From contig NZ_JACARE010000029.1 of the NCBI RefSeq assembly GCF_013386765.1, positions 1 to 32,545 on the forward strand: a DNA stretch of 32,545 nucleotides, written 5' to 3'. Positions 1 to 6,674 of the stretch are shown one piece after another. Source of the DNA: Pseudomonas yamanorum (GTDB taxonomy: Bacteria; Pseudomonadota; Gammaproteobacteria; Pseudomonadales; Pseudomonadaceae). Numbering within the stretch: the first letter of the stretch is position 1; every line of letters begins with the position of its first letter. Below the pieces are notes generated by a model, which had not been told where the DNA came from, searched no databases, and saw only the letters and a list, made by a program, of their open reading frames with translations. The position numbers and the translations under genes are program-made.

Positions 1-160
1 GGCCCGCTTCGTGCTACCGGAGTGCGGGCACACCGAGCCTAAGCGAGGTGCCGAGTGGTGGGGCAAGAGCGTTTTGCTTACTTTTGCGCTTTTCAAAAGT
101 GAGCCGCTGTAAGAGCGGAACCCATATCAGCAACAACCCAAATAACGGATATACCCCCAA
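1..160 (-). repeat. Fragment of a long dispersed Pseudomonas intergenic repeat
   Basis: No convincing gene precedes position 161. The stretch contains the segments cgagcctaagcgaggtgccg, gcttacttttgcgc and gtgagccgctgtaagagcgg. I recognise these from memory as part of a long, non-coding repeat that is common between genes of P. fluorescens-group genomes. Its right part (about 111-156: aagagcggaaccc, then aacggatat) matches the reverse complement of 32452-32510 at the other end of the window, so two copies lie in opposite orientation. It abuts the stop codon of the leftward gene that ends at 161. The left edge is cut by the window. Confidence 0.55.
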
Positions 161-682
161 TCAGCGAGCCTTCACAGCCTCAACCCACCCCGGATCCAAC
201 CGCGTCTGGTCTGGCTCAATCCCCAACCCCCGCATCTTCTCCAGGTGCTCATCAACCTCCCGCACCAACTGCGCCTGCGAGCTCGAATTGGCGTCCAACT
301 CGTGCATCTGCATCAACCCAAGGTGATAAAACCGCAGCAACTTGATCGCCACCGGATCATTCGCCTTCACCCCGTCAGTCACCTTGTGCATCACATTCGT
401 CACACTCATCAAACTGCGCTTGAGCTGCCACCCATACACCGCCGGCGCGAGCCACGCCTGGCTCCAGAACGGCCCCCGCACCAGCGCCAAGGTGATCAAC
501 ACCCCGGCAAACACCCCGCCGACATTAAAGCGAAAATTATCGCCCCCAGGCGTACCAAACACCATCACCGCCAGGCTGGACAGCCCCATCGCTAGCACCA
601 CGAACAGCACCGCGACTATCAGCGTGCTGCGTCGCGTCTGCTGGCGAAAAACAATCGGGTCGCACGGTTTAAGCTCAAACAT
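161..682 (-). CDS. DUF3087-like two-helix inner membrane protein
   Basis: This is a 173-residue protein starting MFELKPCDPIVFRQQ. The frame stays open upstream to 868, but the ATG at 682 is preceded by GGAG with an 11-nt gap and begins where recognisable sequence starts, so I chose it. Two hydrophobic segments (about residues 21-43 and 50-70) predict an inner-membrane protein. The remaining C-terminal half is soluble and probably helical, with an acidic end. From memory it resembles the Pseudomonas DUF3087 family, whose function is unknown. It is transcribed divergently from the small-protein genes at 835 and 1033. No catalytic motif is visible. Coding status is confident; the family name is moderately so. 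Confidence 0.8.
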   Translation of the reverse strand: MFELKPCDPIVFRQQTRRSTLIVAVLFVVLAMGLSSLAVMVFGTPGGDNFRFNVGGVFAGVLITLALVRGPFWSQAWLAPAVYGWQLKRSLMSVTNVMHKVTDGVKANDPVAIKLLRFYHLGLMQMHELDANSSSQAQLVREVDEHLEKMRGLGIEPDQTRLDPGWVEAVKAR

Positions 683-771
683 CCGGGTGCAGTCTCCATG
701 GGCTGAGTAGGGGTATAACGCCGGCCGGCATCTTCTCATGGTTCGCCCGTCGGAGTGACGGTAATCCGGTT

Positions 772-799
772 GAACGATGCCCCACCGTGATTTCTCTAA
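772..799 (+). promoter_or_regulatory. Possible AlgU (sigma-22)-type promoter
   Basis: GAACGA at 772-777 and TCTAA at 795-799 are separated by 17 bp. The AlgU/RpoE consensus is GAACTT-N16/17-TCTGA, so four of six and four of five positions match. The predicted transcription start (about 806) would leave a leader of roughly 30 nt before the ATG at 835, with its ribosome-binding site in between. The link to envelope or osmotic stress is inference only. Confidence 0.35.
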
Positions 800-834
800 A
801 TCTCGTAGGCAACCGACCCCAAGCGAGGTGAACC

Positions 835-1008
835 ATGACCCGGTACCAGCAACAGCCGCCCGGCACACCCAACCCCGACCGCACCCCCGGCGAAGAGGAG
901 CGCGACAACGACGCCCTGCGCCCCAACGACCCTGCCGACCGGGAAAACGACGAAGAACAGGTCGAGGAAGACCTGGAAAACCTGCACGACAAGGCCCGCC
1001 CGCTATAA
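835..1008 (+). CDS. Small acidic hydrophilic protein, 57 aa
   Basis: This short frame begins MTRYQQQPPGTPNPD and ends NLHDKARPL. A good ribosome-binding site (GAGG, 5 nt before the ATG) supports it. The protein is very rich in Asp, Glu, Asn and Pro, with no hydrophobic segment and no Cys, so it is probably soluble and largely disordered. Longer overlapping frames on both strands look like shadows, because their products are Arg/Pro- or Gly-rich and they lack ribosome-binding sites. It is followed 24 nt later by a second small protein gene, and the two probably form one transcript ending at the terminator at 1232. I do not recognise a named family. Small polar proteins like this in Pseudomonas are often stress-induced, but that is inference. 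Confidence 0.7.
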   Translation: MTRYQQQPPGTPNPDRTPGEEERDNDALRPNDPADRENDEEQVEEDLENLHDKARPL

Positions 1009-1032
1009 GCCCGGCGCGCCAGGGAGGTAGTC

Positions 1033-1227
1033 ATGAGTAAGCATCCAGATGGCCCGCATTCATCGGAGCATTCCAGCGGCAAGGACGAATTGGGTTTCGA
1101 CCCCGATTCCCCGGACGTCGCCGACCCACAGGTCGACCCGGTGGGCCCTGCCATTGCCCCGTTGGACAAGCCAGAAAAAACCGGCAAGAAGCCGGCCTAC
1201 GATCCCCTGGGGGATCTGAAAAAGTGA
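1033..1227 (+). CDS. Small hydrophilic protein, 64 aa
   Basis: The product starts MSKHPDGPHSSEHSSG and ends DPLGDLKK. A strong ribosome-binding site (GGGAGG) lies 6 nt before the ATG. The sequence is polar and proline/aspartate-rich with no membrane segment, so it is predicted to be soluble and largely unstructured. It lies 24 nt downstream of the 57-residue acidic protein gene and is followed at once by a rho-independent terminator, so the pair looks like a two-gene transcript. The family is not recognised and no function is assigned. The short spacing, clean ribosome-binding site and terminator make it likely to be expressed. Confidence 0.75.
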   Translation: MSKHPDGPHSSEHSSGKDELGFDPDSPDVADPQVDPVGPAIAPLDKPEKTGKKPAYDPLGDLKK

Positions 1228-1231
1228 AGTG

Positions 1232-1257
1232 AGCCCCGCCATCGTGCGGGGCTTTTG
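1232..1257 (+). terminator. Rho-independent terminator after the small-protein pair
   Basis: An 8-bp perfect stem (agccccgc at 1232-1239 with gcggggct at 1246-1253) and a 6-nt loop are followed by a short T-rich run. It lies 5 nt after the stop codon at 1227. The convergent gene on the other strand ends at 1262, so it may act in both directions, although the T-tract favours the + strand. Confidence 0.8.
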
Positions 1258-1261
1258 TTCC

Positions 1262-1507
1262 TCAGCCAAGCCGTTTCGGGGCTGTCCATGTCACCTCGGT
1301 GATGCCAAATTTCTCCGCCCAGGGCCGAGTGGTCTTTTTAACCCGCTCATGGCCCTGCCGGCCAATGCGCCCCACGTGGGCAATGTCGGCGTCAACGGCC
1401 GCCCAATGCCACGCTTCGGCGTTGTTCATGACTTCGGCACGCACCACAAAGGTTTTCGGTTCGCCGTGTAGCAAGTAGTGGATGGTGTAGATCGTCGCGG
1501 TACTCAT
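1262..1507 (-). CDS. Small conserved Pseudomonas protein, 81 aa (DUF6555-like, tentative)
   Basis: The product begins MSTATIYTIHYLLHGEP and contains an AEAWHWAAVDADIAH segment. A ribosome-binding site GGGAGG lies 4 nt before the ATG. It is soluble, with no signal or membrane segment, and the alternating pattern at the start suggests a beta strand. From memory it resembles a short Pseudomonas-restricted family annotated DUF6555, of unknown role, but I am not certain of the number. It is convergent with the two small-protein genes and divergent from the N-acetyltransferase gene at 1666. No function can be assigned. Confidence 0.75.
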   Translation of the reverse strand: MSTATIYTIHYLLHGEPKTFVVRAEVMNNAEAWHWAAVDADIAHVGRIGRQGHERVKKTTRPWAEKFGITEVTWTAPKRLG

Positions 1508-1544
1508 GATGCCTCCCTGTCTTGTAGTGAATGGATATAAATCC

Positions 1545-1564
1545 GTTCAGAAAGGTTCAGAAAG
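1545..1564. repeat. Perfect tandem 10-bp repeat in a divergent promoter region
   Basis: gttcagaaag occurs twice back to back (1545-1554 and 1555-1564), between the leftward small gene (start 1507) and the rightward nat gene (start 1666). It may be a binding site for a regulator or only a local duplication. Confidence 0.5.
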
Positions 1565-1665
1565 TTTGTGCATTACAGCGCTTGCGTTTGATTCAAATCG
1601 TAATTGGCAAACAACGGCCTTCGGGGTATTAGTGATGTCTTTGCCACCCACGCCAGGATTGCGTC

Positions 1666-2496
1666 ATGCCAGAGCTGACCCACAGCCGTTTGTACCTGCA
1701 ACGTTTGGGCTACGACGCGCCGCCACCGCCCACCCTGCAAACCCTGCAGGATCTGCAACTGCGCCACGTCAGCACCTTCGCGTTTGAAAGCCTGTCGACC
1801 CTGCTGCATGCCCCGGTGCCCATCGACTTGCCGAGCGTCGAGCAGAAAGTCCTGTTCGACGGGCGTGGCGGTTATTGCTACGAGCTGAACCAGATGTTCC
1901 TGGCGTTGTTGCAGGAGTTGGGCTTCGACGCGCGGGGCATCACCGGCCGCGTGGTGATGGGCGGGCCGCCCGATGCACTCACGGCGCGCACCCATCGCCT
2001 GAGCCTGGTGACCCTGGACGGCGTGCGTTACATCAGCGATGTGGGCTTTGGTGGAATGGTGCCCACCAGCCCGCTGCAACTGGACACCGACGCCACCCAG
2101 GCCACCGCCCATGAACCCTATCGCCTGAGCCTGAATGAGGGCAGCTATACCTTGTGGGCACAGGTGGCGGGGGAGTGGCGTGGCTTGTATGTGTTCGACC
2201 TGCAGGTGCAGTCACGCTTCGACTACGAAATCGGTAACTGGTACGTCTCCACCCATCCTGATTCGCCGTTCCTTGGCCAACTGAAAGTCGCCCTGATCGG
2301 CCCGGGATTTCGCCGCACGCTGAACAACGGCCAGTACGCGATCCACTACCTGGACCGCGCCAGCGAAAAGCGCGCCATCAAGGACGTGGATGAGTTGCTG
2401 GCGCTGCTGCAAGCCAGCTTCGGCATCCGCTTGCCGGAGCATCCACAGTTGCGGCCCATTCTTGGTCGTTTATTGGCTCCCGAGCAAGAGGCCTGA
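1666..2496 (+). CDS. nat: Arylamine N-acetyltransferase
   Basis: This 276-residue cytosolic enzyme transfers acetyl from acetyl-CoA to arylamines, hydroxylamines and hydrazines. The family's catalytic triad is intact: Cys71 in the RGGYCYE motif, His110 in ARTHRLSL and Asp125 in SDVGFGG, at spacings typical of NAT enzymes. The length fits the 260-290 residues usual for bacterial members. It is monocistronic: the gene to the left is divergent and the next one starts 124 nt downstream with its own leader. The ribosome-binding site is weak, but the ATG at 1666 precedes the conserved N-terminal helix and I see no better start. A role in xenobiotic detoxification is known for the family; the substrate here is unknown. 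Confidence 0.95.
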   Translation: MPELTHSRLYLQRLGYDAPPPPTLQTLQDLQLRHVSTFAFESLSTLLHAPVPIDLPSVEQKVLFDGRGGYCYELNQMFLALLQELGFDARGITGRVVMGGPPDALTARTHRLSLVTLDGVRYISDVGFGGMVPTSPLQLDTDATQATAHEPYRLSLNEGSYTLWAQVAGEWRGLYVFDLQVQSRFDYEIGNWYVSTHPDSPFLGQLKVALIGPGFRRTLNNGQYAIHYLDRASEKRAIKDVDELLALLQASFGIRLPEHPQLRPILGRLLAPEQEA

Positions 2497-2545
2497 TATA
2501 GAGCCTTCGCTGAACCGTTTTACCTCAAAAAAAGGTGCAAATTAA

Positions 2546-2576
2546 TTCGAACCTTTCGCCAAAACGAGGGTTCGAA
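2546..2576. promoter_or_regulatory. Inverted repeat upstream of the beta-barrel gene
   Basis: TTCGAACC (2546-2553) and GGTTCGAA (2569-2576) form a perfect 8-bp inverted repeat with a 15-nt spacer, 45 nt before the ATG at 2621. It could be a dimeric regulator site or a leader hairpin. There is no T-tract, so it is not a standard terminator for nat. A weak AlgU-like reading of the same bases (GAACCT, 17 nt, TCGAA) is also possible. Confidence 0.4.
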
Positions 2577-2620
2577 CCGTTTCCTGAATAATTTGCCACC
2601 TGTAATGGAGACGTAAAACG

Positions 2621-3373
2621 ATGTCCAAACTATTCGGAAAGATCCTCAAGAATTCCTCGGTCCTGGCCCTGATCGCGGCACCTGGTGTGGTGTTCGCCGC
2701 AGCGCCGACCGATCCGATTTCCACCTTCGGGATCCTCGGCAGCTACAACGACTTCAAACTCGAAGGCGGTAGCGAAAGCGACAAGGACCACATGCCTGAA
2801 GCCGGCCTGTTCTATAACTTCGGCAACAAGCTGACGGCTGAATCGGGCTTTATCTACCAGGCCGGTATCGAAGCCAAGTACGGCGAAAAGAGCGACAACA
2901 AGCTCAAGGAAGGCCAGGCCGACCTCGACCTCGGCTGGCGTGCCGCGCTGGATGCGCGCAACTTCGTCGACGTGCTGGTGGGTGGCGGCTACAGCTGGAC
3001 CCGCTACGAGCCGGATTCGGGCGACTACGACATGAAGCTCACCAACAAATCGCCGTTCGCCAAGGCGGCCCTGGGTTACAACCACCAGTTCGATGACATG
3101 ACCATGCGCGTTGAACTGGGTGCGCGCCACACCATCGACGGCCGTGCCAAGCTCAAGGTCGACGGCATCGGCAGCGACACCGTGGACCTCAAGGACCGCA
3201 CCAACCCCTACGCCGAAGTCAGCCTGCTGATGAACCAGAAAGGCGACCTGCCGGTGATGGCGGGCCTGTACTACACCCGCACCGAGTACAAGCTCGACGG
3301 CGACTCGTACGTGGCCGACAACACCAAGCTCAAGCGTGACGAGTATGGGTTCAAGGTCGGTATCGCGTTCTAA
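2621..3373 (+). CDS. Outer-membrane beta-barrel protein, 250 aa
   Basis: Residues 1-26 form a Sec signal peptide (KILKNSS, a hydrophobic core, cleavage after VVFA). The mature part alternates polar and hydrophobic residues in short strands joined by charged loops, and the chain ends in Phe (GFKVGIAF). That is the classic C-terminal signature recognised by the BAM machinery. About eight strands are likely, as in the OmpA/OmpW-type small barrels. GGAG lies 9 nt before the ATG. The gene stands alone: its leader carries an inverted repeat and a strong terminator follows at 3387. Known small barrels serve as narrow channels, adhesins or structural proteins; nothing here decides among these. The specific family is not recognised. 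Confidence 0.85.
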   Translation: MSKLFGKILKNSSVLALIAAPGVVFAAAPTDPISTFGILGSYNDFKLEGGSESDKDHMPEAGLFYNFGNKLTAESGFIYQAGIEAKYGEKSDNKLKEGQADLDLGWRAALDARNFVDVLVGGGYSWTRYEPDSGDYDMKLTNKSPFAKAALGYNHQFDDMTMRVELGARHTIDGRAKLKVDGIGSDTVDLKDRTNPYAEVSLLMNQKGDLPVMAGLYYTRTEYKLDGDSYVADNTKLKRDEYGFKVGIAF

Positions 3374-3386
3374 GACCTGTTGCAGG

Positions 3387-3411
3387 GGTGGGGGGCCAAC
3401 CCCCACCTTTT
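3387..3411 (+). terminator. Rho-independent terminator after the beta-barrel gene
   Basis: An 8-bp GC-rich stem (ggtggggg 3387-3394, cccccacc 3400-3407) with a 5-nt loop is followed by TTTT. It begins 14 nt after the stop codon and separates the barrel gene from the cytochrome cassette. Confidence 0.85.
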
Positions 3412-3515
3412 ACTGTCCGCCCAAGCCCCCCTTTCTGTCCCCCAATACCCTCAACGCCGCGCCCTGGCTGCCTTAGTGTGGATCACGCTTTCACACAATA
3501 AGAGAGAGGGTGGCT

Positions 3516-3884
3516 ATGCGGGCAATCAACCCCCGTCGCCTCAGTCTGCTGCTGGCCGTGACCTGCCTGCTGACAGCCTGTGACGACACACCGAAACATC
3601 CCCCCGAACGCGCCACGGCGGCCAATGCCATGCCCGGCGACGCAGCCCTGGCCCAGGTCTACGACACCAGTTGCAAGCTGTGCCATGCCAACCCGGCTTC
3701 CGGCGCGCCGCTGACCGGTGATACCAACGCTTGGAGCCCGCGAATCGCCCAGGGCCCGGACACCCTGCTGGACCACACCATCAACGGCTACAACGGCATG
3801 CCCCCCATGGGGATGTGCGTGCAGTGCTCCGAAGAGCAATTCCTGGGGCTGATCAGCTTTATGTCGGGTCAACACATCCAATAA
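3516..3884 (+). CDS. Lipoprotein cytochrome c5-type electron carrier
   Basis: The product is 122 residues. An in-frame GTG at 3510 is possible, but the ATG at 3516 has the better-placed GAGAGG. Residues 1-22 are a lipoprotein signal with lipobox L19-T-A-C22, so the protein should be anchored by Cys22, probably on the periplasmic face of a membrane. One haem c site is present (C53-KLC-H57), with Met95 in GMPPMGMC as the likely distal ligand. Cys101 and Cys104 match the extra Cys pair found in the cytochrome c5 family. It is the first gene of a tight three-gene set: the flavoprotein starts 17 nt downstream. I infer that it accepts electrons from that enzyme and passes them to the respiratory chain. 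Confidence 0.88.
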   Translation: MRAINPRRLSLLLAVTCLLTACDDTPKHPPERATAANAMPGDAALAQVYDTSCKLCHANPASGAPLTGDTNAWSPRIAQGPDTLLDHTINGYNGMPPMGMCVQCSEEQFLGLISFMSGQHIQ

Positions 3885-3901
3885 GAATAACGGGGTAGGC
3901 G

Positions 3902-5290
3902 ATGGGGCTTTCACGGCGAGAATTATTGCAGCGCGGCGCGGTAGCCGGCGCGTTCATGGCATTGACCAGCAGCCCGGTGCTGGCCCAACTGGCCCGGGCA
4001 CCGCGGTTGATTCCCTGGCGCAACTGGTCGGGGGCGCAAACTTGTCTGCCCCTGGCCCGGCTGGCGCCGAAGAACCTTGATGAGTTGGTGCAGGTGATCG
4101 GCCAGGCACCGGGCAAGGTGCGGCCGGTGGGCTCGGGCCATTCGTTCAGCGCGTTGGTGCCCACCGACGGCACGCTGCTGTCCCTGAGTTACTTCAACGG
4201 CCTGCTGGATCACGATCCGCACACCTTGCAGGCCACCTTCGCCGCCGGCACGCCGATGTCGCGCATGGGCCAGGCACTGAAAGACGTGGGCCAGGCGCTG
4301 CCGAACATGGCGGATATCGACTACCAGACCCTGGCCGGGGCGATCTCCACCTCAACCCATGGCACTGGCGTGGGCTTCACCTCTTACTCCGGCTGCGTCA
4401 CCGGCCTGCAATTGGTGACGGCCCAGGGGGAGGTGCTGGACTGCGACGCCAGCCGCCACCCGGAAGTGTTCAGCGCCGCCCGCGTGTCCCTCGGTGCCCT
4501 CGGCGTGGCCACCCGGGTGCGTCTGCAAAACCGCGCGCCGTACCGCCTGCGGGAGCGCCAATGGATCGCCAAGACCGAAGAACTGCTGGAAGACGTAGCG
4601 AAAAACACCCGGGAAAACCAGCACTGGGAAATGCTTGTGGTCACCCATTCCGACTACGCGCTGTCCATCGCCCTGAATGAAACCACCGACCCCGAAACCC
4701 CGCCCATTGACCCGGCGGAGGCGGGCGGCAACGAGTTTGTGTCGATCATCGAAAAGCTCGACAAGTACGGCAGCGATTTCCCCGACGCCCGACGCACCTT
4801 GCTCAACAGCCTGCGGTTTTTTGCGAGCTTCGATGACCGCGTGGCCGAGTCGTTCCAGGTGTACGCCAACGTGCGCAACGTGCGCTTCAACGAGATGGAA
4901 TATTCGGTGCCCGCCGAACACGGCCCGGCCTGCCTGCGGGAGATCCTCAAGCTGATCAACGACAAGGACCTGCGCACCTGGTTTCCCATCGAGTACCGCT
5001 ACGTCAAGGCCGACGACATTCCGCTGAGCATGTTCGAGGGCCGCGACAGCTGTTCGATCTCCGTGCACCAGCACTACACCATGGACCACCACAACTTCTT
5101 CGCCGCCGTGGAACCGATCTTCTGGAAATACGCCGGCCGGCCGCACTGGGGCAAGCTGCACACCCTCAATGCCCGCACCTTGCAGCCGTTGTATCCACGC
5201 TGGGAGGAATTCACCCGGGTGCGCCGCGAACTGGACCCCAGCGGCAAATTCCTCAATGCGCACCTGTCATCGATCCTGGGAGTGGCCTGA
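3902..5290 (+). CDS. Tat-exported FAD-linked sugar-lactone/alditol oxidase-like dehydrogenase
   Basis: This 462-residue protein belongs to the vanillyl-alcohol-oxidase fold, D-arabinono-1,4-lactone oxidase/gulonolactone oxidase branch. An N-terminal twin-arginine signal (SRRELLQ, then a hydrophobic stretch to about residue 28) predicts export of the folded enzyme to the periplasm. The FAD domain (about 40-215) has GSGHSF, where His80 is at the position that binds FAD covalently in this family. The C-terminal cap ends with the family hallmark HWGK (415-418) and a typical LDPSGKF. Members oxidise aldonolactones or alditols. Here the gene lies between a cytochrome c and a PLP protein, so it is probably a dehydrogenase feeding the cytochrome rather than an O2-using oxidase. 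Its stop overlaps the next start by 1 nt. The substrate is unknown. Confidence 0.9.
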   Translation: MGLSRRELLQRGAVAGAFMALTSSPVLAQLARAPRLIPWRNWSGAQTCLPLARLAPKNLDELVQVIGQAPGKVRPVGSGHSFSALVPTDGTLLSLSYFNGLLDHDPHTLQATFAAGTPMSRMGQALKDVGQALPNMADIDYQTLAGAISTSTHGTGVGFTSYSGCVTGLQLVTAQGEVLDCDASRHPEVFSAARVSLGALGVATRVRLQNRAPYRLRERQWIAKTEELLEDVAKNTRENQHWEMLVVTHSDYALSIALNETTDPETPPIDPAEAGGNEFVSIIEKLDKYGSDFPDARRTLLNSLRFFASFDDRVAESFQVYANVRNVRFNEMEYSVPAEHGPACLREILKLINDKDLRTWFPIEYRYVKADDIPLSMFEGRDSCSISVHQHYTMDHHNFFAAVEPIFWKYAGRPHWGKLHTLNARTLQPLYPRWEEFTRVRRELDPSGKFLNAHLSSILGVA

Positions 5291-6558
5291 TGAACCGCAG
5301 ACATTTCATGCTTGGCACCGGTGTGTTGCTGGCAGGCGCTGCCATCTTACTGAGACCGGGCGACCGGGGCAGTCCGTACACCGAGTACTTCCGCAGCCTC
5401 AACCAGGAGCTCAAGGCCCACGGGCCGATGCGCCCGGTGATGCTGATCGACCTGGACAAGCTGGACCACAATATCGACGTGGTGATGCAGTCGGTACAGC
5501 GAGGCGGCAAACACCTGCGGCTGGTGGAGAAATCCCTGCCGTCGCCGGGGCTGCTGGCCTATATCGCCAAGCGAGCCGGCACCCAGCGCTTGATGTCGTT
5601 TCACCAGCCGTTTCTGAACCACGATGCCCAGGTCTTTCCCGACGCCGATATCCTGCTGGGCAAGCCGTTGCCGGTGCGTTCGGCCGAGCTGTTTTATCAG
5701 ACCCACAAAGGCCCGTTCGACCCGTCCCGACAGCTGCAATGGCTGCTGGATACCCCCGAGCGGCTGCAGCAATACCTGGTGCTGGCCCAGGGGCTGGGCA
5801 CGAAACTGCGGGTCAATATCGAGCTGGATGTAGGCCTGCATCGCGGCGGCATCCGCGACAACGCGGTGCTGGGGCAGATGCTGACGCTGATCAGCGCGCA
5901 TCCGCAGCAGCTGGAATTCAGCGGCTTCATGGGGTACGACCCGTTTGTGGGCATGGGAGTGCCGGGCATTCTGGGTTCGCCCCAGGACCTGTTTGACAAG
6001 GTCATGCAGCGCTACAACGGCCATGTGGATTACACCCGCCAGCACTTTGCGCCGCTGTGGCGTGACGGGCTGACGTTGAACACGGCAGGCAGCCCGAGTT
6101 ATCGCATTCATGAGCAGGAAAAACTCAGCAGCGAGGTGTCGGTGGGCACGGCGTTGCTCAAGCCCACGCACTATGACTTGCCGTCGTTAAGCGAGCACGT
6201 GCCGGCGGCCTATATCGCCACGCCCGTGTTGAAGAGCACCGGGCCGGTGGATATTCCGGCGCTGGATGGCAAGTCGCGGTTGTTCTCGTGGTGGGATGCA
6301 AACCAGCGCGCCACGTTCTTTATCTATGGGGGTAACTGGATGGCGGAGTTTGAATCGCCCAAGGGGTTGCAGAGCAATGACCTGTACGGCCGCAGCTCCA
6401 ATCAGGAGATGGTCAACGGCTCGCCCAGGGTGGGGCTGAACGTGGAGGACCAGGTGTTCTTACGCCCGACCCAGAGCGAGTTTGTGCTGTTGCAGTTCGG
6501 CGATTTGCTGGCAGTGCGCGGCGGGAAAATTGTCGATACCTGGCCGGTCTACACCTGA
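5290..6558 (+). CDS. Tat-exported fold-type III PLP protein (DSD1/D-threonine aldolase-like) lacking zinc ligands
   Basis: This 422-residue protein has an alanine-racemase-like N-terminal barrel (about 45-300) and a D-serine-dehydratase-like C-terminal domain (about 300-422). The PLP lysine is probably Lys81 in RLVEKSLPS. Other family marks are DVGLHRGG (180-187) and a phosphate-binding NTAGSPSY (264-271). A twin-arginine signal (NRRHFML) predicts periplasmic location, which is unusual for a PLP enzyme. In zinc-dependent D-serine dehydratases the C-terminal domain carries HG and PxHxC motifs, and D-threonine aldolases carry HxD. Here the matching places read SNQEM (370-374) and PTQSE (393-397), so the metal site appears lost and the chemistry may differ. 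The ATG overlaps the flavoprotein stop (TGATG), indicating co-translation. The true reaction is unknown. Confidence 0.85.
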   Translation: MNRRHFMLGTGVLLAGAAILLRPGDRGSPYTEYFRSLNQELKAHGPMRPVMLIDLDKLDHNIDVVMQSVQRGGKHLRLVEKSLPSPGLLAYIAKRAGTQRLMSFHQPFLNHDAQVFPDADILLGKPLPVRSAELFYQTHKGPFDPSRQLQWLLDTPERLQQYLVLAQGLGTKLRVNIELDVGLHRGGIRDNAVLGQMLTLISAHPQQLEFSGFMGYDPFVGMGVPGILGSPQDLFDKVMQRYNGHVDYTRQHFAPLWRDGLTLNTAGSPSYRIHEQEKLSSEVSVGTALLKPTHYDLPSLSEHVPAAYIATPVLKSTGPVDIPALDGKSRLFSWWDANQRATFFIYGGNWMAEFESPKGLQSNDLYGRSSNQEMVNGSPRVGLNVEDQVFLRPTQSEFVLLQFGDLLAVRGGKIVDTWPVYT

Positions 6559-6570
6559 AGAAACCCGATC

Positions 6571-6665
6571 AAAATGTGGGAGCTGGCTTGCCTGCGATGG
6601 CATCACCTCGGTATCACTGAAAAACCGAGTTGCCTGTATCGCAGGCAAGCCAGCTCCCACATTTT
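6571..6665. repeat. REPIN (paired REP palindromes) between convergent genes
   Basis: Arms of 28 nt (6571-6598 and 6638-6665) are perfect reverse complements, with core gtgggagctggcttgcctgc. The central part adds an inner ctcggt/accgag stem, so one long cruciform or hairpin is possible. It starts 13 nt after the stop at 6558 and ends 10 nt before the convergent stop at 6675. It may end transcription in both directions. Confidence 0.9.
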
Positions 6666-6674
6666 TAACTGTAT

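Noticed and set aside
2546..2576. Possible tRNA fragment because of the ggttcgaac T-arm-like sequence
   Set aside because: No acceptor stem, anticodon arm or other cloverleaf parts are present; it is a simple inverted repeat.
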